This document shows positions 20,934-30,715 of a DNA stretch of 64,000 bases, in pieces. The notes beneath the pieces were generated by a model, which worked only from the letters and a program-made list of their open reading frames with translations, had not been told where the DNA came from and ran no database searches. Source of the stretch: Rhodococcus sp. IEGM 1379 (lineage in GTDB: Bacteria; Actinomycetota; Actinomycetes; Mycobacteriales; Mycobacteriaceae); the NCBI RefSeq assembly GCF_030056815.1, contig NZ_JASHKR010000026.1, positions 1 through 64,000 of the forward strand, in the 5' to 3' direction. The stretch's first letter is position 1. Every line of letters begins with the position of its first letter. A program made the translations under genes and the position numbers.

Positions 20934-22034
20934 TTACTTGGTGCTGGTCTCGACGAACGGAGGCGACACGACAATGCAACGCAATGCGCGCCCGCGGACG
21001 TCGACCGCGACCTCAGCACCCGCAGCGATGCCGACGCCGGAATCGAGGAGCGCCAACGCAATTCCGACCTTCAGCGTCGGCGAGAACGTGCCCGATGTGG
21101 TCTCACCGATGGATTCGCCGTCACGCAGAACGCTCAGCCCCGCGCGGAGCACACCGCGGTCGAGAGCCTTCAGGCCCCACAATTTGCGAGCCGGACCGGC
21201 AGCCTTCTCGTCGGTCAACGATTCCTTGCCCCAGAAAGTGGGCTTCGTCCAGCCGATAGCCCAACCCGTCCTGGCTTCGAGCGGCGAGATTTCGAGCGAC
21301 AGCTCGTGTCCGTGCAGCGGGTAACCCATCTCGGTACGCAGCGTGTCGCGAGCACCCAGGCCGGCAGCCTGGCCGCCCTGCGCTTCGACTACCTCGAGCA
21401 ATGCACGGAAGAGCGGCTCACTGTCAGCCCAACGCGGCAGAAGTTCGTAGCCGACCTCACCGGTGTAGCCACTGCGGCACACGCGAACGGGTACGCCGTT
21501 CCACTCTGCGTCCTCGAATGCCATGTACTCGATCTCGGTGGGCAAGCCGAGCGCGGTGAGGACGTCGGCCGACTTGGGTCCCTGTACCGCCATGACGCCG
21601 TATTCGCGGTGCTGATCCTCGACAGTTATCCCCTCCGGCGCAACGGCAACCAACGCAGCGACGACGTCGGCTGTGTTTGCCGCGTTCGGCACGAGGAAGA
21701 TCTCCTCATCGCTGACGTAATAGACGATCAGGTCATCGATGACACCACCGGACTCGTTGCAGCACAACGTGTATTGAGCCTTGCCCGGACCGATCTTGCC
21801 CAAATCATTGGTCAGCGCCGAGTTCACGAACTCCGCTGCACCAACCCCACGCACGACGGCCTTGCCGAGGTGACTGACGTCGAAGAGTCCGACATTCTCA
21901 CGGACAGAAGTGTGTTCGGCAACGACGCCGGCATACGACACCGGCATCTGCCAACCGCCGAACGATGCGAATGTCGCACCCAGTTCGACATGAACGGCGT
22001 GGATCGGGCCCTGCAACAGTAGTTCGTCGGTCAT
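20934..22034 (-). CDS. gcvT: aminomethyltransferase, glycine cleavage T protein
   Basis: GcvT (366 aa) passes the aminomethyl carbon from the H protein to tetrahydrofolate. The folate-binding region [13 protein letters not shown], the [18 protein letters not shown] segment and [10 protein letters not shown] are typical. Met 22034 is chosen over the upstream frame because it opens the conserved [14 protein letters not shown]. It is the only gcv gene here; the other parts of the complex must be elsewhere. Confidence 0.95.
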   Translation of the reverse strand: MTDELLLQGPIHAVHVELGATFASFGGWQMPVSYAGVVAEHTSVRENVGLFDVSHLGKAVVRGVGAAEFVNSALTNDLGKIGPGKAQYTLCCNESGGVIDDLIVYYVSDEEIFLVPNAANTADVVAALVAVAPEGITVEDQHREYGVMAVQGPKSADVLTALGLPTEIEYMAFEDAEWNGVPVRVCRSGYTGEVGYELLPRWADSEPLFRALLEVVEAQGGQAAGLGARDTLRTEMGYPLHGHELSLEISPLEARTGWAIGWTKPTFWGKESLTDEKAAGPARKLWGLKALDRGVLRAGLSVLRDGESIGETTSGTFSPTLKVGIALALLDSGVGIAAGAEVAVDVRGRALRCIVVSPPFVETSTK

Positions 22035-22194
22035 GGTCCACAATCTATCGGACTTCGAGCTATCGGACTTCGAGGCCCGAAACATGCTCGCAACCGAGGT
22101 AGAGAACCGGCCGACAAACCCGACTGGGCCTAACATCAACTAAGGCATCCGCCCGTACCGGACGCATCGAACACTCACCCCTGCAGGAGATATC

Positions 22195-23712
22195 TTGAGC
22201 ACTCGCACAGCCCGATCACTGGGACCTGACCTAGTTCTCGCCGCAAAACTCGGCAAGCGCGCCGACGTATTGGTGGTCGGTCTCACATCGGGTCCCGACG
22301 GTCCCGAACTCGCACTCAGCGAAGGCATCGTTGACGAGGAAGTTCTCGCCGAGGTCCTCGACAGCCTCATCGCCGTCGGCGCCACCGGTAAGTCCGAGCA
22401 GCTCACCCGCATCCCCGCACCGAGCGACCTGCCCGTCGTCAGCGTCCTCGCCGTCGGCTTGGGTTCGGCAGACAAGCTCAGTAGTGAGCAGATCCGCAAG
22501 TCGGCCGGCGCCGCGGCGCGTTCACTGTCCGGCATCGACACCGCAGCTACAACGCTGTCGGTTCTCGATCTCGGCGCTGCAGTCGAAGGGTTTGCCCTCG
22601 GCGCATACACCTTCACCGAATTCAAATCCTCGAAGACAGCACCCGGACCCGACGCTCAGCCCCTCGCCCGCGTCGAACTTCTCGTGCCGGCTCCGCGCGC
22701 CAAGGAAACCAAAGCAACGCTGGCACGTTCGGCCGCCATCGCCGAAGCCGTCGCCACTGCACGGGAATTCGTCAACACTCCCCCCAGCCACCTGTACCCC
22801 GCCGAGTTCGCGGACCGCGCCAAGGCCCTCGGCATCGACGCCGGCCTGACGGTTCAGATTCTCGACGAGAAGGCACTGGCCAAGGGCGGCTACGGCGGAA
22901 TTCTCGGCGTCGGAAAGGGCTCGTCGCGTCAGCCCCGCCTGGTCCGGATGGAATACGCGTCGAAGAAGCGCGGCGCACGCAAGGTCGCCCTGGTCGGTAA
23001 GGGCATCACCTTCGACACCGGCGGAATTTCCATCAAGCCCGCGGCCGGCATGGAGAACATGACTTCCGACATGGGCGGCGCTGCAGCCGTCATCGCGACC
23101 GTCGTGCTCGCCGCCAAGCTCGGCCTGCCCGTCAACGTCGTGGCCTACATTCCGATGGCCGAGAACATGCCGTCCTCCACCGCTCAGCGCCCGGGCGACG
23201 TTCTCACCCAGTACGGCGGAATCACCATCGAGGTCATCAACACCGACGCCGAGGGTCGCCTGGTCCTCGCCGACGCCATGGTTCGCGCCGGTGAAGACAA
23301 CCCCGATTACATGATCGACACCGCAACCCTGACCGGCGCGCAGATGGTTGCCCTGGGCAACCGCACACCAGGCGTCATGGGCACCGACGAGTTCCGTGAT
23401 CGCGTCGCCACCATCTCGCAGAGCGTCGGCGAGAACGGGTGGGCTATGCCACTGCCCGAGGAACTGCGTGCCGATCTCGATTCCAAAGTCGCCGACATGG
23501 CCAACGTCACCCCGCACCGTTGGGGCGGCATGCTCGCGGCAGCGCACTACCTCAAGGAATTTGTTCCTGAGGGCGTGCAGTGGGCTCACATCGACGTCGC
23601 CGGCCCGGCGTACAACACCTCAGGCCCCTGGGGTTACACCGGCAAGGGCGGCACCGGCGTTCCGGTCCGCACCATGATCTCGGTGCTCGAGGACATTTCG
23701 GTCAACGGCTGA
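22195..23712 (+). CDS. pepA: leucyl aminopeptidase
   Basis: A 505-residue M17 family cytosolic aminopeptidase with two metal ions. The C-terminal catalytic part has [14 protein letters not shown], with the metal and catalytic residues, and the signature [14 protein letters not shown]. The N-terminal macro-like domain is more variable. Translation starts at TTG 22195, supported by GCAGGAGA six bases upstream. Divergent from gcvT, as in mycobacteria (Rv2213). Confidence 0.95.
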   Translation: MSTRTARSLGPDLVLAAKLGKRADVLVVGLTSGPDGPELALSEGIVDEEVLAEVLDSLIAVGATGKSEQLTRIPAPSDLPVVSVLAVGLGSADKLSSEQIRKSAGAAARSLSGIDTAATTLSVLDLGAAVEGFALGAYTFTEFKSSKTAPGPDAQPLARVELLVPAPRAKETKATLARSAAIAEAVATAREFVNTPPSHLYPAEFADRAKALGIDAGLTVQILDEKALAKGGYGGILGVGKGSSRQPRLVRMEYASKKRGARKVALVGKGITFDTGGISIKPAAGMENMTSDMGGAAAVIATVVLAAKLGLPVNVVAYIPMAENMPSSTAQRPGDVLTQYGGITIEVINTDAEGRLVLADAMVRAGEDNPDYMIDTATLTGAQMVALGNRTPGVMGTDEFRDRVATISQSVGENGWAMPLPEELRADLDSKVADMANVTPHRWGGMLAAAHYLKEFVPEGVQWAHIDVAGPAYNTSGPWGYTGKGGTGVPVRTMISVLEDISVNG

Positions 23713-23717
23713 CCCCT

Positions 23718-23767
23718 GTGCTGTGCGCCCTTATCGACCCTCCGCGGGTGATAAAGGCGCACAGCAC
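23718..23767. repeat. long palindrome, copy 1 of a shared family
   Basis: An 18-bp stem with one mismatch (23718-23735 with 23750-23767) starts six bases after pepA. The arms GCTGTGCGCC and GGCGCACAGC closely match those of the hairpin at 29131. It probably ends pepA transcription, but it lacks a T-run and looks like a dispersed repeat. Confidence 0.75.
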
Positions 23768-23768
23768 A

Positions 23769-24119
23769 TCAACTTCCGTCCCTCAGTTCCTGCTCGCGAG
23801 CGCGCTTGCGCTGAATACGCATGCGCTCGTCGTAATCGCGCATACGCTGCGGATATCCCGTCTTGCGGACGTCGTAAACGGGGATTCTCAAATCCTCACC
23901 GAGTTTGCGGGCACCACGTTCGCCGCCCACGCGTCGACGCGTCCATTCGCCGTACTTGTCGACAAGAACAACGGTCACCTCGGTCACGGTAGTTTCCGGT
24001 TCCACGAAGGCTTCGACGCCTTCATGCGAGTGTGCCCAGTTGGCCAGATGTTCTGCGTCACCCCTCGCAGCCACTTGCCCCGCACTCGGCTGACGTTTGA
24101 ATCGATCGAACAATCCCAC
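23769..24119 (-). CDS. conserved hypothetical protein
   Basis: A 116-residue basic protein without signal or membrane segments. It starts VGLFDRFKR, has a middle strand region TVTEVTVVLVDKYGEW, and ends in a helix rich in Arg, Met and Glu (MRDYDERMRIQRKRARE). GTG 24119 is chosen because GAGGAGG lies just upstream; the frame continues to 24251. Similar proteins sit next to pepA in relatives and are sometimes labelled oxidoreductase without visible reason. I cannot assign a function. Confidence 0.75.
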   Translation of the reverse strand: MGLFDRFKRQPSAGQVAARGDAEHLANWAHSHEGVEAFVEPETTVTEVTVVLVDKYGEWTRRRVGGERGARKLGEDLRIPVYDVRKTGYPQRMRDYDERMRIQRKRAREQELRDGS

Positions 24120-24481
24120 GCGCGGGTCCTCCTCGGTACCGAGACCGCGGAGTGACCCCGGCCATATGTCAAGTTTGCCAGGACAGAGCAACCATTCCGA
24201 CAAACGACATACCGTTTGGTCCCATTCGAGCGTTACATTCAGCCGTTGCACGCATACCTACTCGCCGGTAGCGACACACCGAAAACGAACGGCATCCCCC
24301 TCAGCGGACGCGCCCGGCGTATCAATGGAAAGATGAACGACGGTGACGCCGCGCCTGCGCGTCGACATCGGCAAAATAGCGACAAGTAGCCGCATGGTGC
24401 GCGCAACTCGAGCACAATGCATTACGACCACAAGTCGACAAATTAAACAACCCGAACACAACTGTCGAGGAGTCAAAAGAC
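24120..24481. promoter_or_regulatory. divergent promoter region upstream of the E2 gene
   Basis: A 362-bp gap between divergent genes. The only in-phase small frame I see is an 18-codon one at 24333, too short to support. An AT-richer stretch (ATTAAACAACC) lies 25-40 bases before the E2 start. The E2 start has GTCGAGGAG upstream. Confidence 0.4.
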
Positions 24482-26230
24482 ATGGCCTTCTCCGTCCAGA
24501 TGCCAGCCCTAGGTGAGAGCGTCACCGAGGGAACTGTCACACGGTGGCTCAAGCAGGAAGGAGACACAGTCGCAGTTGACGAACCCTTGCTCGAAGTCTC
24601 CACGGACAAGGTCGACACCGAGATTCCGTCTCCCGTCGCCGGTGTCCTGACCAAGATCGTCGCGCAGGAAGACGACACCGTGGACATCGGTGGCGAACTC
24701 GCCGTAATCGGTGAAGCGGGCGATGCTCCCGCAGCTTCGGCACCCGCTGCAGAAGAAGCTCCGGCCGCGGCAGCACCGGTGGAAACGGCAGCGCCCGTAG
24801 AAGCAGCTCCCGCACCGGCAGCACCCGCAGCACCCAGCGGCTCCGCCGAAGGTACCTCGGTGACGATGCCCGCCCTCGGCGAATCCGTCACCGAAGGAAC
24901 CGTCACACGTTGGCTCAAGGCCGTCGGCGACGAAGTTGCTGTCGACGAACCGCTGCTCGAGGTCTCGACCGACAAGGTCGACACCGAGATCCCGTCGCCT
25001 GTCGCCGGTGTTCTCCTCGAGATCAGCGCTGCCGAAGACGACACCGTCGAGATCGGTGGCCAGTTGGCTGTCATCGGATCCGGCGCTCCCGCAGCAGCAG
25101 CTCCCACACCCGCTCCGGCCGCTCCGGCCGCTCCGGCCGCTCCGGCCGCTCCGGCTCCCGCGGCACCCGTAGCAGCTCCGGCGCCTGCAGCCGCTCCGAA
25201 GCCCGCACCGGCAGCGCCGGCAGCACCGGCTCCCAAGCCTGCTGCTCCCGCCGCCGCACCGGCAGCGCCCGCAGCTACCGGTGACAACAGCCCGTACGTC
25301 ACTCCGCTTGTCCGCAAGCTCGCCAAGGACAATGGTGTCGATCTGGCTACCGTGACCGGTACCGGCGTCGGTGGACGCATCCGCAAGCAGGATGTTCTCG
25401 CTGCAGCAGAGGCCAAGAAGGCTCCGGTTGCTGCAGCAGCTCCCGCAGCAGCAGCGTCTGCACCCGCGGCTGCCGCATCGGCCGGTGTCCGTCCCGAATT
25501 GGCTCACCTGCGTGGAACCACGCAGAAGGCCAACCGGATCCGCCAGATCACGGCCACCAAGACCCGTGAATCTCTGCAGACCACGGCGCAGCTCACGCAG
25601 ACCTTCGAGGTGGATGTCACCAAGATCGTCGCTTTGCGTGCCCGCGCCAAGGCAGGCTTCATCGAGCGTGAAGGCGTCAACCTGACGTTCCTCCCGTTCT
25701 TTGCCAAGGCAGTTGTCGAGGCACTGAAGTCACACCCCAACATCAACGCCAGCTACGACGAGGCCGCGAAGCAGATCACGTACTACGACGCCGAGCACCT
25801 GGGCATCGCAGTCGACACCGATCAGGGCTTGCTGTCCCCGGTCATCCACAATGCGGGTGACCTCGGTCTTGCCGGTATCGCGCGCGCAATCGCGGACATC
25901 GCCAAGCGCGCACGTTCAGGTGGGCTGAAGCCTGACGAGTTGTCGGGTGGAACGTTCACGATCACCAACATCGGCAGCCAGGGCGCACTCTTCGACACTC
26001 CGATCCTCGTACCGCCGCAGGCGGCTATGCTCGGAACCGGAGCGATCGTCAAGCGACCGATGGTCGTCACCGACGAGAACGGCAACGAGTCGATCGGCGT
26101 GCGGTCCATGATCTACTTGCCGCTCACCTACGATCATCGTTTGGTTGACGGCGCGGACGCCGGTCGCTTCCTCACCACGGTGAAGCAGCGGCTGGAAGAG
26201 GCTTCGTTCGAAGCCGATCTGGGCCTGTAA
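24482..26230 (+). CDS. 2-oxo acid dehydrogenase E2 component, two lipoyl domains
   Basis: This 582-residue acyltransferase is the core of the pyruvate and/or 2-oxoglutarate dehydrogenase complex (DlaT/SucB type). Two N-terminal lipoyl domains each carry the lipoylation motif [12 protein letters not shown]. They are joined by flexible Ala/Pro linkers, the second one very long and repetitive. A peripheral subunit-binding domain follows ([15 protein letters not shown]). The catalytic domain ends with the active-site [13 protein letters not shown]. The order E2, epimerase, lipB, lipA matches mycobacteria, where this is Rv2215. Whether it serves pyruvate, 2-oxoglutarate or both cannot be told from sequence. 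Confidence 0.94.
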   Translation: MAFSVQMPALGESVTEGTVTRWLKQEGDTVAVDEPLLEVSTDKVDTEIPSPVAGVLTKIVAQEDDTVDIGGELAVIGEAGDAPAASAPAAEEAPAAAAPVETAAPVEAAPAPAAPAAPSGSAEGTSVTMPALGESVTEGTVTRWLKAVGDEVAVDEPLLEVSTDKVDTEIPSPVAGVLLEISAAEDDTVEIGGQLAVIGSGAPAAAAPTPAPAAPAAPAAPAAPAPAAPVAAPAPAAAPKPAPAAPAAPAPKPAAPAAAPAAPAATGDNSPYVTPLVRKLAKDNGVDLATVTGTGVGGRIRKQDVLAAAEAKKAPVAAAAPAAAASAPAAAASAGVRPELAHLRGTTQKANRIRQITATKTRESLQTTAQLTQTFEVDVTKIVALRARAKAGFIEREGVNLTFLPFFAKAVVEALKSHPNINASYDEAAKQITYYDAEHLGIAVDTDQGLLSPVIHNAGDLGLAGIARAIADIAKRARSGGLKPDELSGGTFTITNIGSQGALFDTPILVPPQAAMLGTGAIVKRPMVVTDENGNESIGVRSMIYLPLTYDHRLVDGADAGRFLTTVKQRLEEASFEADLGL

Positions 26231-26242
26231 CCACGAGTTTCC

Positions 26243-26289
26243 CAGCAGGGGCGCCATCTCCACCAGGAGGCGGCGCCCCTGCTGTTTTC
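26243..26289 (+). terminator. rho-independent terminator after E2 gene
   Basis: A 13-bp perfect stem CAGCAGGGGCGCC / GGCGCCCCTGCTG (26243-26255 with 26272-26284) is followed by TTTTCT. It separates the E2 gene from the epimerase gene. Confidence 0.9.
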
Positions 26290-26348
26290 TCGAGTTGTTG
26301 TCCGAAGTTATTGTCGTGAGACAACCTCATCGAAGGAGGCACTACGGT

Positions 26349-27236
26349 ATGCGAGTAGTCATCGCCGGTTCGTCCGGTCTGATCGGAACGGCATTGGTGT
26401 CGTCTTTGCGCTCCGACAATCACGACGTCGTGCGTCTGGTGCGTCGGCCGACTACAGGCCCCGACGAGTCCCGCTGGGATCCGAATCGAGACCGCCTGGA
26501 TACGTCCGTGCTACGTGGCGCTGATGCCGTCGTAAATCTGTGTGGAGTCGGGATCGGCGACAAGCGGTGGTCCGGTTCGTACAAGCAGGAAATCCGTGAC
26601 AGTCGCATCAGCACGACGGACTTCCTGGCTGAGGCCGTCGCGAGTGCGCGCATTCCGGTGCTCGCCAACGCGAGCGCGGTCGGTTATTACGGCGACACCG
26701 GCGACCGCATTGTCGACGAGGAATCCCCCGCGGGTACCGATTTTCTGGCTACGACGTGCCGCGATTGGGAACTTGCCACGGAACCTGCCCTCAAGAGCGG
26801 AACGCGAGTGGTCAATCTACGCTCGGGCGTCGTGATGTCGCCGCACGGCGGGATGCTCAGCCGCCTGCGCCGAATCTACTCACTGGGCCTCGGCGGCAGG
26901 CTGGGTAACGGTCGTCAGTACATGCCGTGGATCTCCCTCGAAGACGAATGCGACGCAATCAAGTTCGCCCTCACTCATCCGACCCTCTCGGGTCCGGTCA
27001 ATCTGACCGGGCCGGCACCGGTGACGAATGCACAGTTCAACGGCGCGATGTCGCGGATCATGCACCGTCCAGCGCCGTGGATCGTGCCAGGATTCGCGCT
27101 CGAGGCATTGATCGGCGAATTCGCGAAAAATGGCATTCTCGGCGGCCAGCGAGCAATACCGTCGGCGCTCGAAAATGCGGGATTCACCTTCCACCACAAC
27201 ACAATCGATGAAGCGCTAGCGGCCGCGATCCATTGA
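26349..27236 (+). CDS. TIGR01777 family epimerase (NAD-dependent, DUF1731)
   Basis: A 295-residue extended short-chain dehydrogenase. The Rossmann motif appears as [14 protein letters not shown], the active-site region as [13 protein letters not shown], and the C-terminal DUF1731 part ends with [18 protein letters not shown]. This is the SulA/YfcH-like group without a settled substrate. Met 26349 follows GAAGGAGG at a somewhat long spacing. It lies between E2 and lipB, as in mycobacteria (Rv2216). Confidence 0.9.
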   Translation: MRVVIAGSSGLIGTALVSSLRSDNHDVVRLVRRPTTGPDESRWDPNRDRLDTSVLRGADAVVNLCGVGIGDKRWSGSYKQEIRDSRISTTDFLAEAVASARIPVLANASAVGYYGDTGDRIVDEESPAGTDFLATTCRDWELATEPALKSGTRVVNLRSGVVMSPHGGMLSRLRRIYSLGLGGRLGNGRQYMPWISLEDECDAIKFALTHPTLSGPVNLTGPAPVTNAQFNGAMSRIMHRPAPWIVPGFALEALIGEFAKNGILGGQRAIPSALENAGFTFHHNTIDEALAAAIH

Positions 27237-27265
27237 GATAACGTTCGGGCGTAATCTCTAGTGCC

Positions 27266-28027
27266 ATGAGCAGCGCTGCCGTCTCCGCCCGATTGTCGCA
27301 ACTCCCGATCACCGTCGAACGTCTCGGATTGATCGACTACACGGTCGCGTGGGACCGCCAACGTGAGCTGGCCACAGCACGTGCCGGCAACATCGGCCAG
27401 GACACCCTGCTGCTGCTCGAACACCCGCCGGTGTACACGGCCGGGCGGCGCACCGAACCCGAAGACCGCCCCGTCGACGGCACCCCGGTCATCGACGTCG
27501 ACCGCGGCGGAAAAATCACGTGGCACGGCCCCGGCCAGCTGGTCGGCTACCCAATCGTGAAACTGGCTGAACCCATCGACGTCGTGCGCTACGTCCGCCG
27601 CCTCGAGGAAGCCTTGATCGTGGTCTGCACTGACCTGGGACTGACCTGTGGACGAATCGACGGCCGCTCGGGCGTCTGGCTGCCAGCAGAGTTGTCGGGC
27701 GGGCAGTGGAAGCCGGAACGCAAGGTCTCCGCAATCGGTGTCCGCGTCCAACAGGGCGTCGCTCTGCACGGATTCGCCTTGAACTGCAATTCGGTCCTGA
27801 CCGGCTTCGACAACATCATTCCGTGCGGTATCCGAGACGCCGGCGTGACGACACTGTCCCAGGAACTCGGGCGTGACGTTACCGTCGACGAGGTCACTCC
27901 GGCCGTCACCGAGGCGGTCATCGCCGCACTGGACGGCAGCCTGCCCGTCAGCCAGCGGGACATCGAGCGCGTCACGTTCGACACTGCCCCGGTTACCCCG
28001 ACTTTTACTACCGTTCAGTACAGCTGA
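27266..28027 (+). CDS. lipB: octanoyl-[ACP]:protein N-octanoyltransferase
   Basis: LipB (253 aa) moves octanoate from acyl carrier protein to lipoyl domains. The family signature is [19 protein letters not shown]. The acyl-enzyme Cys lies in [17 protein letters not shown] and the partner Lys in [10 protein letters not shown]. It precedes lipA by 51 bp, and its substrate, the E2 protein, is encoded just upstream. Confidence 0.97.
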   Translation: MSSAAVSARLSQLPITVERLGLIDYTVAWDRQRELATARAGNIGQDTLLLLEHPPVYTAGRRTEPEDRPVDGTPVIDVDRGGKITWHGPGQLVGYPIVKLAEPIDVVRYVRRLEEALIVVCTDLGLTCGRIDGRSGVWLPAELSGGQWKPERKVSAIGVRVQQGVALHGFALNCNSVLTGFDNIIPCGIRDAGVTTLSQELGRDVTVDEVTPAVTEAVIAALDGSLPVSQRDIERVTFDTAPVTPTFTTVQYS

Positions 28028-28078
28028 GGGCCTTCCCCGGAACGGCCGACAAGAGCACGCGGGCGTACCATCAGTCCC

Positions 28079-29119
28079 GTGACTATCGCCCCGGGTAATC
28101 CCCCCGTCGCTTCGCTCGCCCCTGACGGACGTAAGCTGCTCCGCCTCGAGATCCGAAACGCGGAAACGCCCATCGAACGCAAACCGAACTGGATCAAGAC
28201 CCGAGCAAAAATGGGCCCCGAGTACTCGGAGCTCAAGGGCCTGGTCAAGCGTGAAGGTTTGCACACCGTCTGTGAGGAGGCGGGCTGCCCCAACATCTAC
28301 GAATGCTGGGAAGACCGCGAAGCCACCTTCTTGATCGGTGGCGAACAGTGCACCCGCCGCTGCGACTTCTGCCAGATCGACACCGGCAAGCCCGATGCCC
28401 TCGATCGTGACGAACCTCGTCGCGTCGCGGAAAGCGTTCAGGCGATGGGACTTCGGTACTCCACCATCACCGGTGTCGCGCGCGACGATCTACCCGACGG
28501 CGGTGCCTGGCTCTACGCCGAGACGGTCCGCAAGATCCACGAACTCAACCCCGGCACCGGCGTCGAGAACCTGATCCCGGACTTCAACGGAAAGCCTGAA
28601 CTTCTCGACGAGGTCTTCGCCTCCCGGCCCGAGGTTCTCGCCCACAATGTCGAGACGGTCCCCCGCATCTTCAAGCGCATCCGTCCGGCATTCCGGTACC
28701 AGCGCAGCCTCGATGTCATCACCGCTGCCCGCGAATACGGCTTGGTTACCAAGTCCAACCTGATCCTCGGTATGGGTGAGACTCCCGAAGAGGTCACCGA
28801 GGCGATGACTGATCTGCACGCCGCCGGTTGCGACATCCTCACCATCACCCAGTACCTGCGTCCGTCGCCGCGGCACCATCCCGTCGAGCGTTGGGTCAAG
28901 CCGGAAGAATTTGTCGAGCACTCCAAGGCCGCTGAGGAAATGGGCTTCGCCGGCGTCATGGCCGGTCCGTTGGTCCGTTCGTCGTACCGGGCTGGTCGTC
29001 TGTACGCGCAGGCCATGGCTCATCACGGGCGCGAATTGCCCGAGGCCCAGCGTCACCTCACCGAGGGCGGCGAGGCTTCGCAGGAAGCCAGCTCACTGAT
29101 GGCACGCCTGAATCGCTGA
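28079..29119 (+). CDS. lipA: lipoyl synthase
   Basis: LipA (346 aa) is a radical SAM enzyme that inserts two sulfurs into octanoyl groups. The auxiliary cluster cysteines are in [13 protein letters not shown], the radical SAM cluster in [10 protein letters not shown], and the auxiliary-cluster serine in the C-terminal RSSYRAG. Translation starts at GTG 28079. The enzyme consumes its auxiliary cluster, so it depends on Fe-S repair (see erpA). Confidence 0.97.
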   Translation: MTIAPGNPPVASLAPDGRKLLRLEIRNAETPIERKPNWIKTRAKMGPEYSELKGLVKREGLHTVCEEAGCPNIYECWEDREATFLIGGEQCTRRCDFCQIDTGKPDALDRDEPRRVAESVQAMGLRYSTITGVARDDLPDGGAWLYAETVRKIHELNPGTGVENLIPDFNGKPELLDEVFASRPEVLAHNVETVPRIFKRIRPAFRYQRSLDVITAAREYGLVTKSNLILGMGETPEEVTEAMTDLHAAGCDILTITQYLRPSPRHHPVERWVKPEEFVEHSKAAEEMGFAGVMAGPLVRSSYRAGRLYAQAMAHHGRELPEAQRHLTEGGEASQEASSLMARLNR

Positions 29120-29130
29120 TCGCCATTTTG

Positions 29131-29174
29131 CTGTGCACCTTTACTAACCGCGGGCGGTTAGTAAAGGTGCACAG
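29131..29174. repeat. long palindrome, copy 2 of a shared family
   Basis: A 20-bp perfect stem (29131-29150 with 29155-29174), loop CGGG, lies 12 bases after lipA. Its outer arms CTGTGCACCTTTA / TAAAGGTGCACAG resemble those at 23718. It may end lipA transcription. Confidence 0.85.
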
Positions 29175-29195
29175 TGATGGACGTATCCTGGTTAC

Positions 29196-29966
29196 ATGGC
29201 GAACGGCAGCAAATCCGGCAGCAGTAAATCAGGCAAGGGCAAACCCACCAAAGAAGCAAAGGCTGCAGCGAAGGCTGCTCGCAGGCAGGCTTCCAAGGAA
29301 CGCAGGACCCAGCTCTGGCAGGCATTCCAGATGCAGCGCAAGGACGACAAGCTCCTTCTGCCGCTGATGATCGGTGCCCTCGTGGGCGCTGGTCTGGTGT
29401 TCTTCCTGGTCGGCCTCATCTGGGGTCTTCAGTGGTTCTTGCTGCCGATCGGCATCGTGCTCGGAATTCTCGGCGCTTTCATCATCTTCGGTCGACGCGT
29501 CCAGAAGTCCGTGTACAAGAAGGCCGAAGGTCAGGCCGGTGCTGCTGCGTGGGCTCTGGACAACATGCAGGGCGCGTGGCGCGTGACCAACGCTGTCGCC
29601 GGAACCACCCAGTTGGATGCTGTTCACCGCGTCGTCGGACGTCCGGGCGTCATTCTGGTCGCCGAAGGTTCCCCCCAGCGCGTCAAGGCTCTCCTCGCGC
29701 AGGAAAAGAAGAAAACGGCGCGCCTCATCGGCGACACCCCGATCTACGACATCATCGTCGGCAACGACGAAGGTCAGGTTCCGCTGTCCCAGCTGCAGCG
29801 CTACATGACCAAGCTTCCGCGCAACATCGACACCAAGCGCATGGACAACATCGAAGGCCGCCTCGCAGCTTTGAGCGCCCGCGGCGGCGGTGCAGCGATG
29901 CCGAAGGGGCCGATGCCCGGCGGCGCGAAGATGAAGGGCATGCAGCGCACGATCCGTCGACGCTGA
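29196..29966 (+). CDS. DUF4191 membrane protein
   Basis: A 256-residue protein with a Lys/Ser/Gly-rich start, two membrane helices (about residues 55-75 and 80-102), and a C-terminal soluble domain that includes GRPGVILVAEGSPQRVKALL and a Gly/Ala-rich basic tail. It matches the actinobacterial DUF4191 family (Rv2219) in pattern and position. Function is unknown. The C-terminal PGVILV-containing part faces the cytoplasm if the N-terminus does. Confidence 0.88.
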   Translation: MANGSKSGSSKSGKGKPTKEAKAAAKAARRQASKERRTQLWQAFQMQRKDDKLLLPLMIGALVGAGLVFFLVGLIWGLQWFLLPIGIVLGILGAFIIFGRRVQKSVYKKAEGQAGAAAWALDNMQGAWRVTNAVAGTTQLDAVHRVVGRPGVILVAEGSPQRVKALLAQEKKKTARLIGDTPIYDIIVGNDEGQVPLSQLQRYMTKLPRNIDTKRMDNIEGRLAALSARGGGAAMPKGPMPGGAKMKGMQRTIRRR

Positions 29967-29980
29967 CATTGCAAACAAGA

Positions 29981-30013
29981 AGACCCGGGTCCGCATCGGA
30001 CCCGGGTCTTTTT
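29981..30013. terminator. terminator between DUF4191 and RDD genes
   Basis: Stem AGACCCGGGTCCG / CGGACCCGGGTCT (29981-29993 with 29997-30009), loop CAT, followed by TTTTG on the plus strand. It lies between convergent genes. Confidence 0.93.
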
Positions 30014-30027
30014 GATAGTTGTGGAGG

Positions 30028-30501
30028 TCAGCGAGAGCGGACCAGCAAAGTACCCGTCGCACGATCCTGCATTCCGCGTCCGTCGATGTCCGTGATGGTC
30101 GCCGGAATCACGAAGACGAGCAGAGCCTGGCGAGCGAGGGCGCGCACAAGTCCGACTCGGATGGGACCTTCGATTCGCGCCACCTGAAGGCCCATGACGA
30201 ACTGGCCGGGCGTGAAGTTGAAAAGGCCGACGGTGACGACGCCTACCGCGAACCACACCATCAGCGTGATGGTGGACGTCTTGCCGTCGAAGAAGTCGCC
30301 GGTAATCAGGGTGGCAACGCCGACGGCCATCAGCCAATCGATCATGAGTGCAGCCAAGCGTCGCCCCGAGCCGACCAGCGATCCCGGCCCCTCTTGCGGA
30401 AAGCCGAGCAACTCGCCGCGGTAGACCTGCTCGCGACCGTCAGAGTTCTTCGGCAAAGCTGCTTCGGGCCCAGAGAGCCAAGATCCGGTGATACGTGCCA
30501 T
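30028..30501 (-). CDS. RDD family membrane protein
   Basis: A 157-residue protein with the RDD pattern: GSGRRLAALMIDWLM (Arg and Asp of the first helix), then a second helix and a third with TPGQFVMGLQVARI. Three membrane segments are visible. RDD proteins may be transporters or assembly factors, and no substrate can be named here. It is divergent from glnA, as in mycobacteria. Confidence 0.88.
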   Translation of the reverse strand: MARITGSWLSGPEAALPKNSDGREQVYRGELLGFPQEGPGSLVGSGRRLAALMIDWLMAVGVATLITGDFFDGKTSTITLMVWFAVGVVTVGLFNFTPGQFVMGLQVARIEGPIRVGLVRALARQALLVFVIPATITDIDGRGMQDRATGTLLVRSR

Positions 30502-30602
30502 GCTGTCCAGGATAGGCGTCGTAGCACCGTAGTCCAGATTGCCGGGTTTTTGCTGTGTAGCTGGTCACACCACTTTCGGAAAACCCCAGGACATTACGAC
30601 GC

Positions 30603-30618
30603 GTAACACTGGCGAAAC
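30603..30618 (+). promoter_or_regulatory. candidate GlnR box upstream of glnA
   Basis: The sequence GTAAC-N6-GAAAC lies 98 bases before the glnA start and matches one half of the actinobacterial GlnR operator. A TTGACG element follows at 30625, but a -10 box at good spacing is not clear. The second half-site is not convincing. Confidence 0.4.
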
Positions 30619-30715
30619 AAAGGGTTGACGAGCGGGCAACACCAGCTCCCTACCGTCTAGCTCGACGGATTCACACTTTCATACACTTGGTTGAAGCGAC
30701 TTAAGGAGCACGAGC

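Noticed and set aside
19795-21324. A 509-codon open frame on the plus strand opposite ilvE and gcvT
   Set aside because: It is the antisense shadow of two well-identified genes; its translation is low in hydrophobic cores and has no family motif.
26975-28264. A 429-codon minus-strand frame opposite the epimerase end and lipB
   Set aside because: Both sense genes have full catalytic motifs; this is a shadow frame.
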